Shown here: positions 13,476-28,500 of the stretch, in pieces
How the letters are laid out: each line of letters opens with the position of its first letter
Position numbering within the stretch: position 1 is the stretch's first letter
DNA from: Branchiostoma floridae
Lineage: Eukaryota > Chordata > Leptocardii > Amphioxiformes > Branchiostomatidae
Direction of reading: 5' to 3'
Assembly (NCBI RefSeq): GCF_000003815.2
Contig: NC_049982.1
Span: 12,420,043-12,484,042, forward strand
Length of the DNA: 64,000 nucleotides
Position numbers and translations under genes: made by a program
The notes under the pieces: model-generated
Told to the model about the DNA's origin: nothing
Databases searched by the model: none
The model's input: only the letters and a program-made list of their open reading frames with translations

Positions 13476-13539
13476 GCACTGGGCAGCTTTTACTTTGTAC
13501 ATGAGTCTATACGAAATGCATCTATATACGATTGGCAAG
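13476..13539 (+). CDS. Inpp5a: Inpp5a exon a (ALGSFYFVHES...)
   Basis: The exon follows ttttatgcag and ends before gtaagt. It is 64 nt, enters in phase 0 and leaves in phase 1. It encodes residues 1-21 of the visible fragment, matching the human stretch ALGSFYFLHES. It is the first exon recognised in the window. Confidence 0.93.
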
Positions 13540-16500
13540 GTAAGTCATTTCTACCACTTTCTCCTGTATGCAAAACGTCTTCAAAATTTTGAGAACAAGT
13601 TGCCTAGAAAAGATGAACAAGAAAGTGGTGGTAATAAGACTGGTTGGAGGACAATATTTTCATAACTTTCACATTTGGACTGTTTTTGTTTCGAAAATAT
13701 TTGGAAAAATCGTTATGTTATGTGTGATTTTTCTGGATGCTGTTTTATTCCCACGGTAGTTTCTTGACATCATACCAGCTGTGTCTTTCACAAATATATA
13801 CCCAGATGCGGACTTTGTTTTATAATGATGCATGCTGAATCAGAAGTAGAGTAACGAAAAAAGATTTTTTTCAGTAGGAGAAACTGCATGCTTGGCCCTG
13901 TGACCCGCCCAAAACAATCCTATTTAAGTTTCTGTGATAAGCTACAAAAGACCTGACCTGACTTGGCTCGCTAATCCACCATAGAAAAATGTAAACTCAA
14001 AGACTTTAAACATTGTATTATCTTACATCTTATTCCTTTAGTTTCTGTTTTGTGATAGCTTTTGTCCTTTGTTGTATGGTTTTTTTGTCTATTTAGTGAT
14101 ATGTCACAACTGAAGCCACCTATCAAATTGTGGTGCAAAATGTTTTAAAAATTGCCTATTAAGTGGTTTTGATACAGTAGGGAAAGCTACTTACCTGAAA
14201 ATTAACTTAGGAACTGAAGAAAGTGTGTGATATAATTTATGTCTTACCATCTCACACACTGTCTGTGCTTAACCTCTTCCTGTAGCACGGAAGTTCCGAT
14301 CTCTCTCAGGACGCGAGGTTTACAAGGGGAACATCAACTCAATTCCCTTCAAGCACAAAGAAAAGTTCCCGCAGGATTTTTTTCCTAACGTAAGTACAAA
14401 TTATACAGTGTCACACTAAAGTTTGGATGACAGAATACACTGCCAATTTTGTCAATGTCATGTCAATTTTGTCATCCTTTTAGTCCAAGGTGTATAATCA
14501 TTATGATGCCAAAGAAATTAGGGTAACTTGCAAATATGGTGCACAAATTTTTCTTTTTTTTCCAGTGACCTAAGCATGTTACAGAGGTAACACTTGTTCA
14601 CCTTTATCCGTATGGTAGCCTAAATTCGTTGTTTTAAAAAAAACTGTGTATCTAGGGATTTCAGGTGAACTGACGTGGGTTTCAAATAAAATATTTTCAA
14701 AATATTACTGTGTGAAACTACCGTCTTTCAACTTAACGATTCCAAAATACCGACTTTTTTTAATACAATGGATATAGGTTACCCCACGGATAGAGGTGAC
14801 CTAACGTTACATGCATGTCTACTTATGTGGTACTGCCAAAGTTATTTTTCAAAATGGCACAAATGTCTTGGATTGGGTCAGCAAATAGCCCATGTATGAT
14901 GTTATAGAAATTCTGAGGTTCAGTTTTGTAGTTTTGGTACTTGTGATGTTACAAGATGATCAGACCGAGAAAGGGGGATAAAAAAGACATTTCTGGCTGA
15001 TGTGAAGGATATTATCGATTTGGAGGGGACATCAGGAAGTTTTATGCTCTGAAAATGGTCACAAATAGTCAGATATCATTTCATCCCGACATCAATGTGC
15101 TGTCTTCAGACACATAAAACGTTATGAGTATAATAAAGATGTCGCGATTTGCAGGTTATATTGGTGTTGACAGTGGGGTGAGTGGCATTAGATAGGCCCC
15201 CGTGGTCCAACATGATTCCTGTAGGGAAATCCTGCGGCTCCTTGCAAAACTTCTGTGTACAGTCGTGCTGAGAGAAGCGTGTTGCTCATGCTGAGAGAGT
15301 GGGCCCGAGCTGAAGCTTCTCATTCACAGTTGTGACAAAGCTCACTAGCCCCCCACCTGGTGCATTCATAGACCCTCTGTCAGTGGTCTTGTACCTACGG
15401 CGAACTTTCCCACTGCGATTTATGTCCTCCTCGTGCCACCAACGTGGAGGGCGGCGTATTTCTTCCACGCCTGCCGGAGAGATTCCCTCCCCTAGATAAT
15501 TATCAAAGCGGCACATTGAAAAGGGGTAGCTCTGAATCAAGGCTTGTGTGTATCCCTCTCAATAGGAGAAAACATTACTCTCAACGATTTAATATTCTTT
15601 TCTCCTTTTTTCCCCCAACAGTTTAGATGGTCTAGAAAGGGCTTCCTTCGGACACGTTGGAGCATATGTGATAGGTAAGTCGGTGGCGTGGTAAGGACCA
15701 CAGATCGTTGCTAACACAAATTTTTAAGGTACTGTAACATTCGCGCTAGGTCAAGGGTCGTCCCCTGCTTTTCTTGGGATTTCGCACACGGTAGGGGACC
15801 TTTCTTCCAGAGGTGAACAACGTGTCAGGACAGCTCCACCATCTGGACAGGCGGGCTTGATTTATTCTCCCTTTGAGGCGTGTGTGTTCTCTCGCTGTTC
15901 CTTCTTTATTGGCGTATGAATGGGCATTGTTATCAACGCAGGGTTTCATTAAATTTGAATCAAGATAGGGTGATGTTAGGACCAAACAGAATTGTAAGAA
16001 TGTGAGAAAGGGCAAAACGCAGATGCAAGGCTAAATTCATGCAACTGTCTCACAGTTTGTTACATGTAGAAGAAGAGCTGCAGGTTCTTGAATCTACAGG
16101 CAACTCAATACTAGAGCTTGTGCTATCAATTTTAATGTAGAAACTAGAAAGGCCGACATTTGCTTGGGTGCAAATACAGCATATTTCAGCCATACCCATT
16201 CGCACGCAACATTGGACTGTTCCAAGTCACCCCTGCGCAAAAATGCAAAATTTTAACTGTAAGTTATCCCCAAAAGAGAAATAATATTGTGAATTGATTC
16301 CAGGTCAAAACAGAGCTTGTCCAATATGCCCCGGGCCCATATGGAAGAATATAATCTTCCACAGGAGCGCCTAGGCATAACTGATTGGTTTTTAGAATTG
16401 CGGCAACTCCTATTTTTCCGAGAGTGAAAAAAAAACGCATCTTCCATTCAGAAAATTTTCATCATGAAATTACATGACGCCATTCAACAATTTCCACTTC

Positions 16501-19500
16501 GATAACTAGGTCTAAGTACCGTCATAATCTCTTTGTGATGTGGGTACATTTATTATTGCAATGAACTTTTTTTAAGCAAGTAGGGCATACGTTTTAATAA
16601 TTGTCAGGTGCAGGTACTGTGTAGTAGGAGTGTTGTTGTTTTTTTTCAAGCTAAAAACTTCAATCTTCTTTTTGTTTTGTATGAGCCATTACATAAACGG
16701 AGACGTCTCGAAATTTTACAAGAATTTTACCACTCTGTCGCTTAATTTCTTTTCTGAAAGATCCCAGGACCAACAAGTTAATTTGATTTTGCTTTATCTA
16801 TATATTTCATTTTCCTTCGAATTCTTTGTTAAGTATATGCCCCTGCATACCACTGTTAAATTGTTTTACTTTGTATGCAATCAGCCATCGGACGTAATCT
16901 TGTCTGAGTGTTATAATTTCCTGCTCGTAGCGTGCGAGACCTGGAGGATAGGTGTTTCTACTTTGTTCGGGGGTTTCTTTTCGGAGGTCAGTGGTGATAC
17001 TCTGGTACTGAGAGTGTTTTATTGAGCTCATACTCTGGCAGTTTAAAGTTACTTACCATTTGAATGTACAAAGTTTACGTTCAAAAAGAACACTACACAC
17101 ACTAGAAATACCTACATTTGTTCGGAAAAAATACATGCATTCTCGCCACTGTCAAACTTACCTNNNNNNNNNNNNNNNNNNNNNNNNNNNNNNNNNNNNN
17201 NNNNNNNNNNNNNNNNNNNNNNNNNNNNNNNNNNNNNNNNNNNNNNNNNNNNNNNNNNNNNNNNNNNNNNNNNNNNNNNNNNNNNNNNNNACTCAATGAC
17301 CCTGTCTGAACTCCAAATCCTCGCAAACTACAATTTCAAACCCGGCAAAGGGGACCATATGGCCACTGTAAGGCTGTAATATGCATCTGTTTGTGTATAT
17401 ACGGGATTGCAAGGCCCCGCTTATGAATATTAACTAGCATTCGCCTTTCTCGTCGCTGATTGGCTGGCGTCCATAAAGTAATTATCTCTCGCTCTCCCCA
17501 GACCGCCGGCACCTGGCACGTGTGGGCTCTGGGGTCACTGGAGTTCACGGCAGGAAGCCGAAAGAAAACCAATTTCCCCTCAGAAAAGCGCTGAAATTAA
17601 GCATTTTAAAGTAGTTTATGCCCAAAATTTTACTTGGATCATTTTACCAACTATCTAATGCCTATCTACACCAAATTTAAGGTCATTCCATTGTAATTCA
17701 AGGGAACAGGGGGCCACAATATACCGTTTTGGTCAAAACATGACCTTTAAACTTCAATAAAATCATTTTAGAGGCAGATATGAAAAAAATGAGAAAACAG
17801 CACCTCGGTATTGACCCACTCTACCCTTGTGCCAAATTTCAGGTCATTCGGTCACGGAACGACGGAGATGAATCGCTTTGAAGATTTGACAGGAGAAAGA
17901 AAGAAAGAAAGAAACATTACGAATACAATATATTTCACCATACCATATATGGTATGGCTGAAATATAAAAATGAAATTGTGACAATACCCATAGAGATGA
18001 CAAAGAGTGGTTCAAAAAGACTGGTGTACAGTCAAAGAAAGTCACAAAGAAATGTGCAGTCAGTATGATTATAATCACAAAGTTAAACTTACAATATGTA
18101 TTGGAACTGGCTTCCCAAACTAGTTACAAAATGATGTACAAAAACATGCAACCAAATCCTTGAAAATTAAATCAGTAATGTTGGACTTCTATTCTGACAT
18201 TATGCTGCGCAGACTTTTATTATATGAGGTCCAATGCTCTCCATTCGAAACCGTCCCAGACCAGATGGTCAGCTGGACGCTCGGACAGGTTCTGGTCCAT
18301 TACGTCTCCTCCAGGGGAGGCTTTGTTAGCTACGTAAACAAGATTAGATGCGCACCCTCGTACAATTGGTGTCGCTCCAGAACCACAATGCAGTTGTTTA
18401 ACCCACCACAGTGTCACAACTGGATATCTCGCTGAAACAGATTCTATCCATTTGCTCTGGCCCAAGATGGCTTGTCATCTGAATTTTGTATGTTTTATGC
18501 TGAATTGCCTGCTAAGGTTCACCACAACACTTTCAGCATGGTCTGAACTCTAAGTTTTAAACGGCTGTACGTGTATATAATCAACTAACCCCTGTGTCTC
18601 TCTGATATGGAGATTTTTATTTGCACCATTGTTCACGTCCTTTCCCATATGGTGTGGCTACAGTCAATTTTTCTGCTACGAGACAAAGAGTCTTTGAGTC
18701 AACTTCTTGATACAATTACTGTTTCTGTGATTGTATACGGCGCCACAGAGCGGTCGCTACGGGAGTGGGAATCGAACTAGAGGGAATGCTGCCACGTGTG
18801 CAGAAGAATAGCTCCTTCCCAACCCCTGACTTTTGATATTTTTTGAGGAGGTAAAAATGGCCTTGGAGCATGAATGGCTGCAAGAAAATTATGAGGTTGG
18901 GCAAAGGGTCGGGAGCCTTTTAAGAGGTAGCCAGTGTACTGGAAAGAAAGGATAGGACTTTTAGATGAGGAAACATGAACTGCACCATTAAGTGGTCTCT
19001 GGAATAGTGATGGGAACATTTAGTCAATTGTCTGATATTCATGACTGAATCAAAATGAATTTCATTAATCTGAAATTGCAGAAAATGTCATGGAGATGGC
19101 AAGTACATGTAATAGATTCTAATTTATTTTATTTTAGCACTTGAAATACGTAATTGTGATATCACTTCAGAAAGCCAGAAAAAAGTAAATTTTAAATGCC
19201 ACAATCAAAGATACTTTTAGTACTACTAGTGGACACAAGGTTGTTTAAATGAAACAAAGAGTGAATATGATGTTATGTCAATTATTTTCAGACATGTCTC
19301 CACCTGGAATAGCCATGAACTGTCAGTGAAAATTTTGGCAATGTCTGTCCTCGTATACATTGTATATGTGCAGAGACAGTTTTCTGCAGTTCTGTACAAG
19401 AGTATGGTTTGAACAAGGAATTGATCTTTAAAAAGAGTTTATCATGATACTTGCAGAGATTACAGTTATTACATGGCTTTTGTACATTATACAATTATCT

Positions 19501-22500
19501 TTAAAGTTATACCTCAAGCAGTGTCTCTCAGTACCTCTCAGAGTCTTGTCGTGCTGTGAGGTCTGAAAGTATCCTGAAGACAACTATACAGGGCAGACCT
19601 CTGTGCCCTCCTCACACATAAATCTTTCAATTAGAAGTGGTGCTCTGTTTGCGCCTGCTTTGGTTAATCGCAGTACTGCTAACGTAAGCATTGCCTTTCT
19701 AAACCTCTTGAAATGTGTTGCATTATTTCTTTACTTCGATTGTTGCGGTCTTTAGAAGACTGCGGAAGTTTGATTGAAGACAATTTTTAAGTTCCATTTA
19801 AGTTACAGTAGAGACTGACTTTATAGAAGAAGAACTTTATTGCACAACGATCGTACACGGTACAATGTATGGCAAAAAAAAAAAAAGAAACTTCCTTATT
19901 ACTAAAACAAGTATCAAACTTAGTACATATGCAGATTATGAATATAGAATGAAATAATTGGCATCCTAATTTCCAGAACAATAAGAGCTAGCCTAAATCA
20001 TTGATATTGTATTACAATCGAGTGGGGCTAATTATGAGTTTCGGCATTTTTTCTTATGACAAAGCAGTCTTTTATATATTTGCCTATTTTAGCATTGTGG
20101 GAGTTATTACATCTGAATATATNNNNNNNNNNNNNNNNNNNNNNNNNNNNNNNNNNNNNNNNNNNNNNNNNNNNNNNNNNNNNNNNNNNNNNNNNNNNNN
20201 NNNNNNNNNNNNNNNNNNNNNNCTACTGCACATCATGACAAAGTGAAATTCATCTTCAATTTGCTTTGGACAGAATGGCAAAAACTTTGGTCAGGCACTA
20301 CATTATGATACCTGCCTGTTTCTATGTTCAATTTATGACTGCTGATTCTTAACTGGGTTATAGCTTTACGAATTTCAAAGTTATATATATCATAAAGGTA
20401 TGTCTCTTGTTCATAACACTTTTTCGATTTGTTAAGAAAAGACAGTTTTGAATTGCTTTTTATGCGACTAAACCACTCCTGTATAAATGTGTCTTGTAGA
20501 CGATATATAAACGACCTATGACTCTTCTTTTTAGATATCCTTCCTTCACGTAGAAATTGAGGCATCCAGCGATACAAATGATATTGATTGCTATTGTTAA
20601 TGCACCGTTTTTTGTGGTCTTTTGTTCACAGCATATTTGACTTAGTGAACATCCACCTATTCCACGACGCTTCCAACCTCATTGCAGTAGAGACCTGGCC
20701 ATCAGCCTACAGTAATTACAGACATCGAGCACTGGAGCACACTCTCAAAAGGTGAACATTGTGCTATATCTTCAGGAACGCCTCTTTTCTATGGCGTTCA
20801 AATTATCTGAAATAAGCATGAGTTCGACTTTTTTTACCATTGTAGTCAGTAATGTTTGACTGTGGACTTTTATCTTCACAGTGGTAACATTGTACACTAG
20901 ACATGTACATTATATTTGGCTGTGACTTTATGTATTTCAACTTGATATGGACTTTTAAAGTCAGGGTCTGATGACTATGTAGCAGTTGAAGTAATGATGC
21001 CATAGCACTTACATTACATGCCTAAAGCTGTTAAGTGACATGCTTGACTATTAAAGTGTAAACAATGAAAATAAGAGTGAACAGCAACTTTGATTCGTAA
21101 CATTTTATCACAGCTGATGATATGTCTAACAAAGGCATGATCTAATGTTTTTTTGGAGGTCATCCTCCAATACACTGATGTGATGTGGTTGTTATAGTAC
21201 AGTTAAGATTGAGCACTATCTAATTTAGAATTCTAACATTTTCTCCACAGAATTAGTGAAGACAAGCATGAGAAGGTTCCCCATTTCATCTTTGGTGATT
21301 TCAACTTCAGATTGGACACACAAAGTGTGGTAAAGGTGAGGAAATAGACAGCATGTCTTAAGCCATGTTGTATAAACATTAAACAGAACTTGTTACGAGC
21401 AACATTTAAAAAAAATAAAGATACAACTGTCTTACTGTTACTATTTACGCACATGTTTAAGTGTACCATCCTGATTTCCTTCACTTGTTTCACTCACTGC
21501 ATTTGTCAATCTGAGATAAAAGTTTAAGTTATGACTTATTTTAAGATTTTCTTTTGTCCTAGTTTTTACACAACCTCATTCTGCATATTAATCTACACTT
21601 AAGTTAGCACAACTGTCTTATTGAGTTTGTAGATATAATTCATTACGAGCAGTTAATTTTACAGCAAAGCTAAAGTTATGCAAGATAATATTATAGCTAT
21701 AAAGTAGAGCCACCAAATATGTTGAGTGATTGAAAATTTGTGACAAACTGCAGGTAACTGCTGCCAGGGAGTACTTGTGATATAGAGGTACAATTAGCGC
21801 GTTACCACAATGCCTCTCTATGATGGGTTAGGGGAAGCTGTAGCTATCACTCATGTTCCATCAGAATAATAAAACTGGTGGTTTGTAAAATGCCAGAACG
21901 AATTGAAATAAGGTTTTATGGACTTGGTTATGATGCAGATTTATGTGGCAATGAACTAATGGCTGAAAATGACTGCTAATAATTGAAATCTGAAACGAGA
22001 TTTTGAGATTGGCATCCTGATGAAACCATGAGGAATATTGACACCTATAAAGTTTTCAGATGTAGTATATATAAGTAACACAAACATGCCTGTTCCAAGC
22101 CACTAACTGTATTTGTATAAATAGCTCATGTAAGCGCTGTTGTTTTATTGGCTTAAATTATAAAAATAGAACTCTGAAGTGTCAACCCACAATAGATGAC
22201 AAAGAATGGATGTCAGAAATTGTATGATTTAGAATTGTTAGGGTAACTTTATGTGGATTGAAGGAAGTAATTTACAATCATTCATCGTATTTGGTCTCAC
22301 CGGTTGGCAGTGCATGACCCGTGCCCCATCCCCACCAGTCCATCACCACTTGATATTATTTGCACTTGAACTCTTAAATTACAAGTGGGTATCAGCCGTT
22401 TCTGCCACTTGGCTGGCCAATGAAGATTGTATTAAGTCGTGCACCATCTCCAATGCAGATAAATCTCTATGCTGCATCGAACCGAAAATCAATGGGCACC

Positions 22501-25500
22501 CGGCCATGCAGGGGCCAGATCGCGATGGGGAACACGGACGCGCCCGTTTTTGACACACATCAAATGAGTACTGATGATGGATTGAGGTGCCATTGATGAA
22601 ATTTTCTCTTGTCCACCCTTTTATTTCCTCCTCCCTACATCCCCGTGTCCATCGGCAGACATAAATCAGGATGTAAGCAAATAATCAGGGAAAACACATT
22701 GGCCCCGCGATAACATGTGATGGTCAGTGTAGCACCTGGCAGGAAGGTCAGGTCTCCGGAAAATTAATCCCCCAGAAAGTTCACCATCTAATTCCTCAAA
22801 TTGGATTAGGTAGCAAAGATTGCGATCGATAAGACGGAGGCAATTTGGCATTCATTGTGGGGCCCTTACAGCGGCAACAAGGTGCCAGCAAGTAATTTTT
22901 GCCAAGGAGGTAAACTTATCGGAAGGCCTGTGATTAAACGATATAGAACAGACTAGGAAAAGAGCAGGCCGGGTCATTGTGAAAATATTACATGCAAAAA
23001 TAGGTGAAGTAATTCAGCTAAGTGAGGGGGGGATGGCCTTTCTCCAATTGGACAGAGCAAGTCGGAATATTTTTCACAGGGAAAGTTCATGATAGCCAAG
23101 GGCCAGATAATCAAATGGCGGGCTCTTATTGCGGGGAAATTATCGCTTCTGGGGAAGATTACATGTCAGGCGATTGAAATCAATCGCAAGCTGACTTTTA
23201 TTGCAATCATTGATGTTATTTGGCTTTGTCCAGTGCGCTGTAGGGTCACCCTGGCGGGGCAATAACTCAATTAGTAAGTGCACCAACCACACACAGGTTA
23301 CAGCCAGGTCCTGATTGAAGCTTCTGGCCTTTCCTGAAAGTAAAAATCAAATTTTCCTCCACAGATCATGCCATCTAAAAATGCCATAAGCTATTCAGAC
23401 AATAGCTTTTGACCTTAGGGTTGTGTCCATATTCAATTCCAGAGGTTTCATGAATACTGTCATTTTAGGTTTCCTTTGGTATCATCAGCAAAGGTCCAGG
23501 AAAGGCCACCCCTGCTTATAGAAAACTTTGAAAAGTTATGACTGTCCAAAAAGTCACCTTGTATCAGATGAAATGTGGGAATGACAGGAGATTGTATCAT
23601 TGAACAAATTGTTTTGTTCCTTGCCTGTACTATTTACGAATATCAGTTGCAGTATCAGATGCACATACAGTCATCACTGATTATAGTTGTCTTCTTCTCT
23701 TTATTCGAAGTATGGTGAAATATAAGAATTGCTTGTACATAATTTATGTAGTTGCCAGCCTTTGCTAACTAAAGCTGCCCTTAACAATGATATTGCACTG
23801 CTCTTAGTTTGTAATATACCTCTACCAGCCCTCATCATCATGTGGTGTTGTTTTAGGAAACAACAGAAAAGTCAGAGGTGATCAGTATCATATGTAATAC
23901 TATCAATCGTATTTTACCTTACATAGAAATCAAATGATCAGATTTAGTATGTCTACAGTAGATATTTACACCATAAAATGTGATAGTAAAAGCAGTATGG
24001 AATGTTCCCTGCAAGCATGATCAATACCTGGCTACATTGGTGGTGTTGAACCAAGTTTAGCAACGGCCAAACCCTGCAACCTTCAATTGATTTGCCATGA
24101 TTACCATCGTGAGTGATCGAAATAAACTGTAATGCACTGTATGTATTGGCTGGAGAATGCATCCTGGCAAAACCAATCCATTTTCCCCACAGCTTAATAG
24201 ATTTATTAATTTGTCTTAAGAGCCTTTTACACTTGATTTTCCTAATGCAGATGGAGCAGCGATGCCCTGATTTGAAACTTTGATTCCCTATTACAGATCA
24301 CTTAACATGTGACGTTCGCTGGGAAATTCCATCAACGTGCAAATGAGTAGTTTTAGAAGTGAGACTCCACACGGTGATCGGAAATCACGGCACGTGAAGA
24401 AACAATATGTAATGGCACTCGATACGCCGCTGCGAGCAATCAAGTGTTATTTGTTGGTCTTGGGAGAGTGGGAAAATGAAGGGATCTATCAAGGCGGCAG
24501 GAATTGTTAGATTTGACCGTCAATTTTACTGCCAGCCTCGTTTGTCAAACAATGAAATACGTAGACCGTGCAGAAAAGTGTGGGAGTTTAGGGAGAAGTC
24601 GGCATATTATCTGTCAATAATCTCTGAAGAGTGAACCTCAACATTAACGTTCAAGCTCAACAGAGCTTGGTTTGTACATGTGTTCTTATGACTGGATAGT
24701 ACGTACATGTAGACTATTTTTGCTTGATAATATCCACATACTACATGAAGGGCTTTTAATATAAAGGCTTGCAGTCCATGTGGAAAATAAATCCAGTATC
24801 ATGTTTTAAGACAAATGTTATTAGCTCTTATTAAGAATTATACAGGTCAAAAGTATGTTTTCTTGTAGCGATCAGATTTTCATGCTGGCTACATTTGATT
24901 TGTACTCTCAGAAACTACCATGTACATTTTGTACTCCAAACAATTCAGTCTGCCACTGTACACTCCTTGAAAACTGACTAACAAATTTGTAAGATTATTC
25001 CTGGAAAGAATCCTGCTACAATTTGCCCAAACTTGTAAATTATAGGTTGGACCTATGCATATTCTACAGTAGTGGGCACAGGCAGAAATATTTTACGTTC
25101 CTATCACCCACCAAGTTTGGGGACTGGTAAGTAGTGAATAAATACTAACAGGATTCAGAATATTTTTTTAGCAATCAAAGCATGCACCTTCAATCTCACA
25201 TATGAATCCGTCAGCTAGTTGTTTTTTTCAGACAATGATTGGCTAATGTGTTTGCAGCATTAATGCTTGAATCATTATGTATGTTCCAAACACAGTCTCT
25301 GTGTGCAACGGCAAAGGAAGAGAGGATCGGAAATGATGGCCAAATCAAGAGACTGGTGTACAAGGAAGAAGGCAGTGAGAATGGAAAGGTGTGTATCATA
25401 TATTGACTGTGTACTAATTAGTACCTGCCAGTATGAATGTGGAGAGACACAGGAAATTTCAGGAAATCTAATTGACTTTACGACCAAACTCTTTTTAACT

Positions 25501-28500
25501 TTACTGTATCTTTTTAACTTTACTGAACAATCAGTAACAACTGCAGCTACAAGGATTAAAAGTTAATCAGATTTTTCACATTTCCTGTGACTTTACATGT
25601 CTTACGTGACCAGTGTTAATTGGTTTTTGTGTTGTACATATTAAGCACAGTTATGCTGGCAATCTTAAACTGAGGAATGTATAGCATTAAAACAAACTGT
25701 AGTTAAGAAAGTCAGAATTACTATTGTACAAAAGTATGTTTCTGGGAAGTCTGCAAAGAAGTTAGAATTTAGTATTTTGTAGATGGGATGCAAATATCTA
25801 GTACACTCTCTGGTCATGACTAAAAAGTGTAATGTTGATATGTGTATGTGTTTGCAACATTGTCATAAAACCTGTTTTATTTTTTTGTAATTTTTTTTTA
25901 ATAATTGCAGGTGGTGCTGACCCTGGAGAAGAAGGTGTTTGACCACTTCAACCAGGAGGTCTTTATCAACGACTTTAAATGGGTAGGTGTCATCTTATTA
26001 ATATGATATGATATTAATTTTAGGCAATGAAGAAGAGCAATACTAAAAGACTCTTCACTCAACTCTTTATTCAACTATTCATTCATGTCCTGTACTATTC
26101 TGTTGTTGTTTCAAGTCACTGTGGTTAGCTAAATGTCTAGCCTTATTATGTCTCTCATATAAACATTATGATTTTGTTCCTTTCGATTTGAAATAACATT
26201 GATCCTAAAGAACGTCATAGCTGCAATTATGGGATCATTTTTTTAAATATCTACCACTTCGAAAGTGAAGGCCATCATCAAACTACAAGACTAGTGCCAC
26301 ACATCATGCCCATGTCCATGCATCTTTGCTCCATCTCCACATCCTTTACTATTCTGATAATGCTACCAATGTAATGGACCTCTAGTCTATATTTTGTCCT
26401 TCTCTCAACATAAAAAGTACATCTGTCTCCACTTTCTGTAAAGAAACAGGCAGGATGAGTGTCTTTTATACACAGAACATCACAGATGTGGTTAGAATGA
26501 GTTTTCTAACAGAATTGGCCACAGTTCTCCCTTGATGTACCATGGACGATGATTTTGCCATCTATCCTTCAGGAGGCTCAAAGGGTGGAAGGTTTTATCC
26601 CTGGCAGATGGTGGAGAAGTGAAAGTTCAGACTCGTTAATTTGTGATGAAAGTAGAGGTGTTAACATGATTGGTTCCAGGGATATTCCCCATCTTTTTGT
26701 CTTTTGAGTCTGCCTCTCAACTTTTTTGTGAGAAGTGGTATCTAGTGTCTTAAACAACATGATTGCTTGGATAGCCATATCATATTGGTCAGTGGGCAGC
26801 ATTACTGTTACAGCACATATTTGGGGAGAAGTATTTGAGTTTCAATTATTAGTAGCATCTTCCCTGCACTACTCCATTTGAGCAATATGTGCTAGGTTTG
26901 GGTCAAAATTTGACTTTCTATATCCATCATTCAACTAACCTATAAGGTTAAAGTTATTGACACTGTCTGTTTGTCTTACAATGTAGCTGAAGAGTGTTGT
27001 AAAATTTGTGATCTACTTGGTCTTGCAATCAGGGCACATCTCTTGGCAACAGACCCTGTCCTCTAGCAGCTTCTAGTGGAAAGTTTTGCACATATGGTGT
27101 GCCAGGTACATGATATGCAGTTTCCTCCCCCATCATAATCCCCACCAGTACATCCCAGCCATTCATCTCCATCATTACCTCATTACATCATCTTATGCTC
27201 TGTCTGGAACAAATTCAATTAGTGAAACTTTCTTGAACTTGCTTCTTTTGTAATGGACAGATGAACAAGGGATCAACCAAAAGCTTCCAGATGCTTTCCT
27301 TCTTTACTTTCTGCAAAGCCATTTGTGTTTTGCTTTCTGCAAAGCTGTTTCACTAGAAAAGAAAACTTCTTGAGAAAGGATTATTTCCTTCCGTTAGATT
27401 TTACTTGTCTCTTCTTGATTGAAGATCAATATAACCAATATAGAGACTGAATAACCAAATATGATTTAATAGCAGTCTAATGCTGGAAGTAGTGTTCAAA
27501 TAAAAGCAGCAACTTTGTCATCATTTGATAATCATTTCCTTCTATACCTGAACCCAAACGGTTTGATCCCATTCCTGGTTCCGGAGGTACCGCTTGCAGA
27601 GCCTATACTGGGCCAAACACGAGTGGACATAAATCTCAATTAGATCTTCATTATCAACGGGTGGCCAAGGCGGAACCAATCATGATACAAAACTTGGTGT
27701 TGACTCACGCTGGGCCCTAATACATATCCCAAACCCTGGCCCCATCCTGAACAATGGTGTGCCCATCAGTCAGGAGTATGATTGTTATACAATGTAGGAT
27801 ATTTGAAGGACAGAAGAGGCTATGCACTGAAGTTGACCATCAAGAGAGTCTTGGTTTTGTACCAGGGTCCAACTTTTTAGATTAATGTTTACTCTATAAA
27901 ATTCAAAGAGTGTTTGAGTCAGACCTATAAGCTTGAGGAGCTCATATAACCTCCTTGATCATACCACATGTAAGGTTACAGCATTATTTAACAGATATTT
28001 GGGCTAAGTTTGAACACCTTTGGCAAATATTGTTGGAAGTGCTTGGAATCTACTGTTCCATAGCCAATATGTCCCTAATTGTGTTTACAATTTCTTAATG
28101 CTCCTCAGTTCCTTGTATGACAGGAAAAAGTACTTCTTTGTATCTCATGCATGTTAAATGCATTTTCAGGTATAAGCTTTCAAACACTTAGTTGCCAGTA
28201 TAAGGCAAATTGCATTCACCATGCACTTAATGGGCCAATGGGATAGATGACATTTTAATGTGCAATTGTCCTTATTTCTTTGCACATAGACTACAAATCG
28301 ATTCAGGTATTCCAGAAAGTGTATGGTATCCTGCAGCCCACATGGTCCCTATTGAGTCTTAGTATAACCCCCGAATATTGTATGTAGCCATGGAGACCCC
28401 TAAAGATTATCTGATAACAGTAAATTGGCAATCAAAGCTTTGCAAAATCTATCTACAACTTAGTGGTATTTAACTCTGGCAGTGTTTTGGCATCTTAAAG

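Larger units (their letters stand above)
21336..25295 (+). other. Inpp5a 4-kb intron containing two candidate regulatory islands
   Basis: Intron between exons e and f. Two conspicuous blocks (22240-23300 and 24290-24640) are listed separately. The rest is AT-rich, with no recognised exon or repeat. Confidence 0.6.

Noticed and set aside
16630-17025. 131-codon frame on the + strand in an Inpp5a intron
   Set aside because: Rich in Phe, Leu, Tyr and Ser from T-rich intron DNA; not a credible protein.
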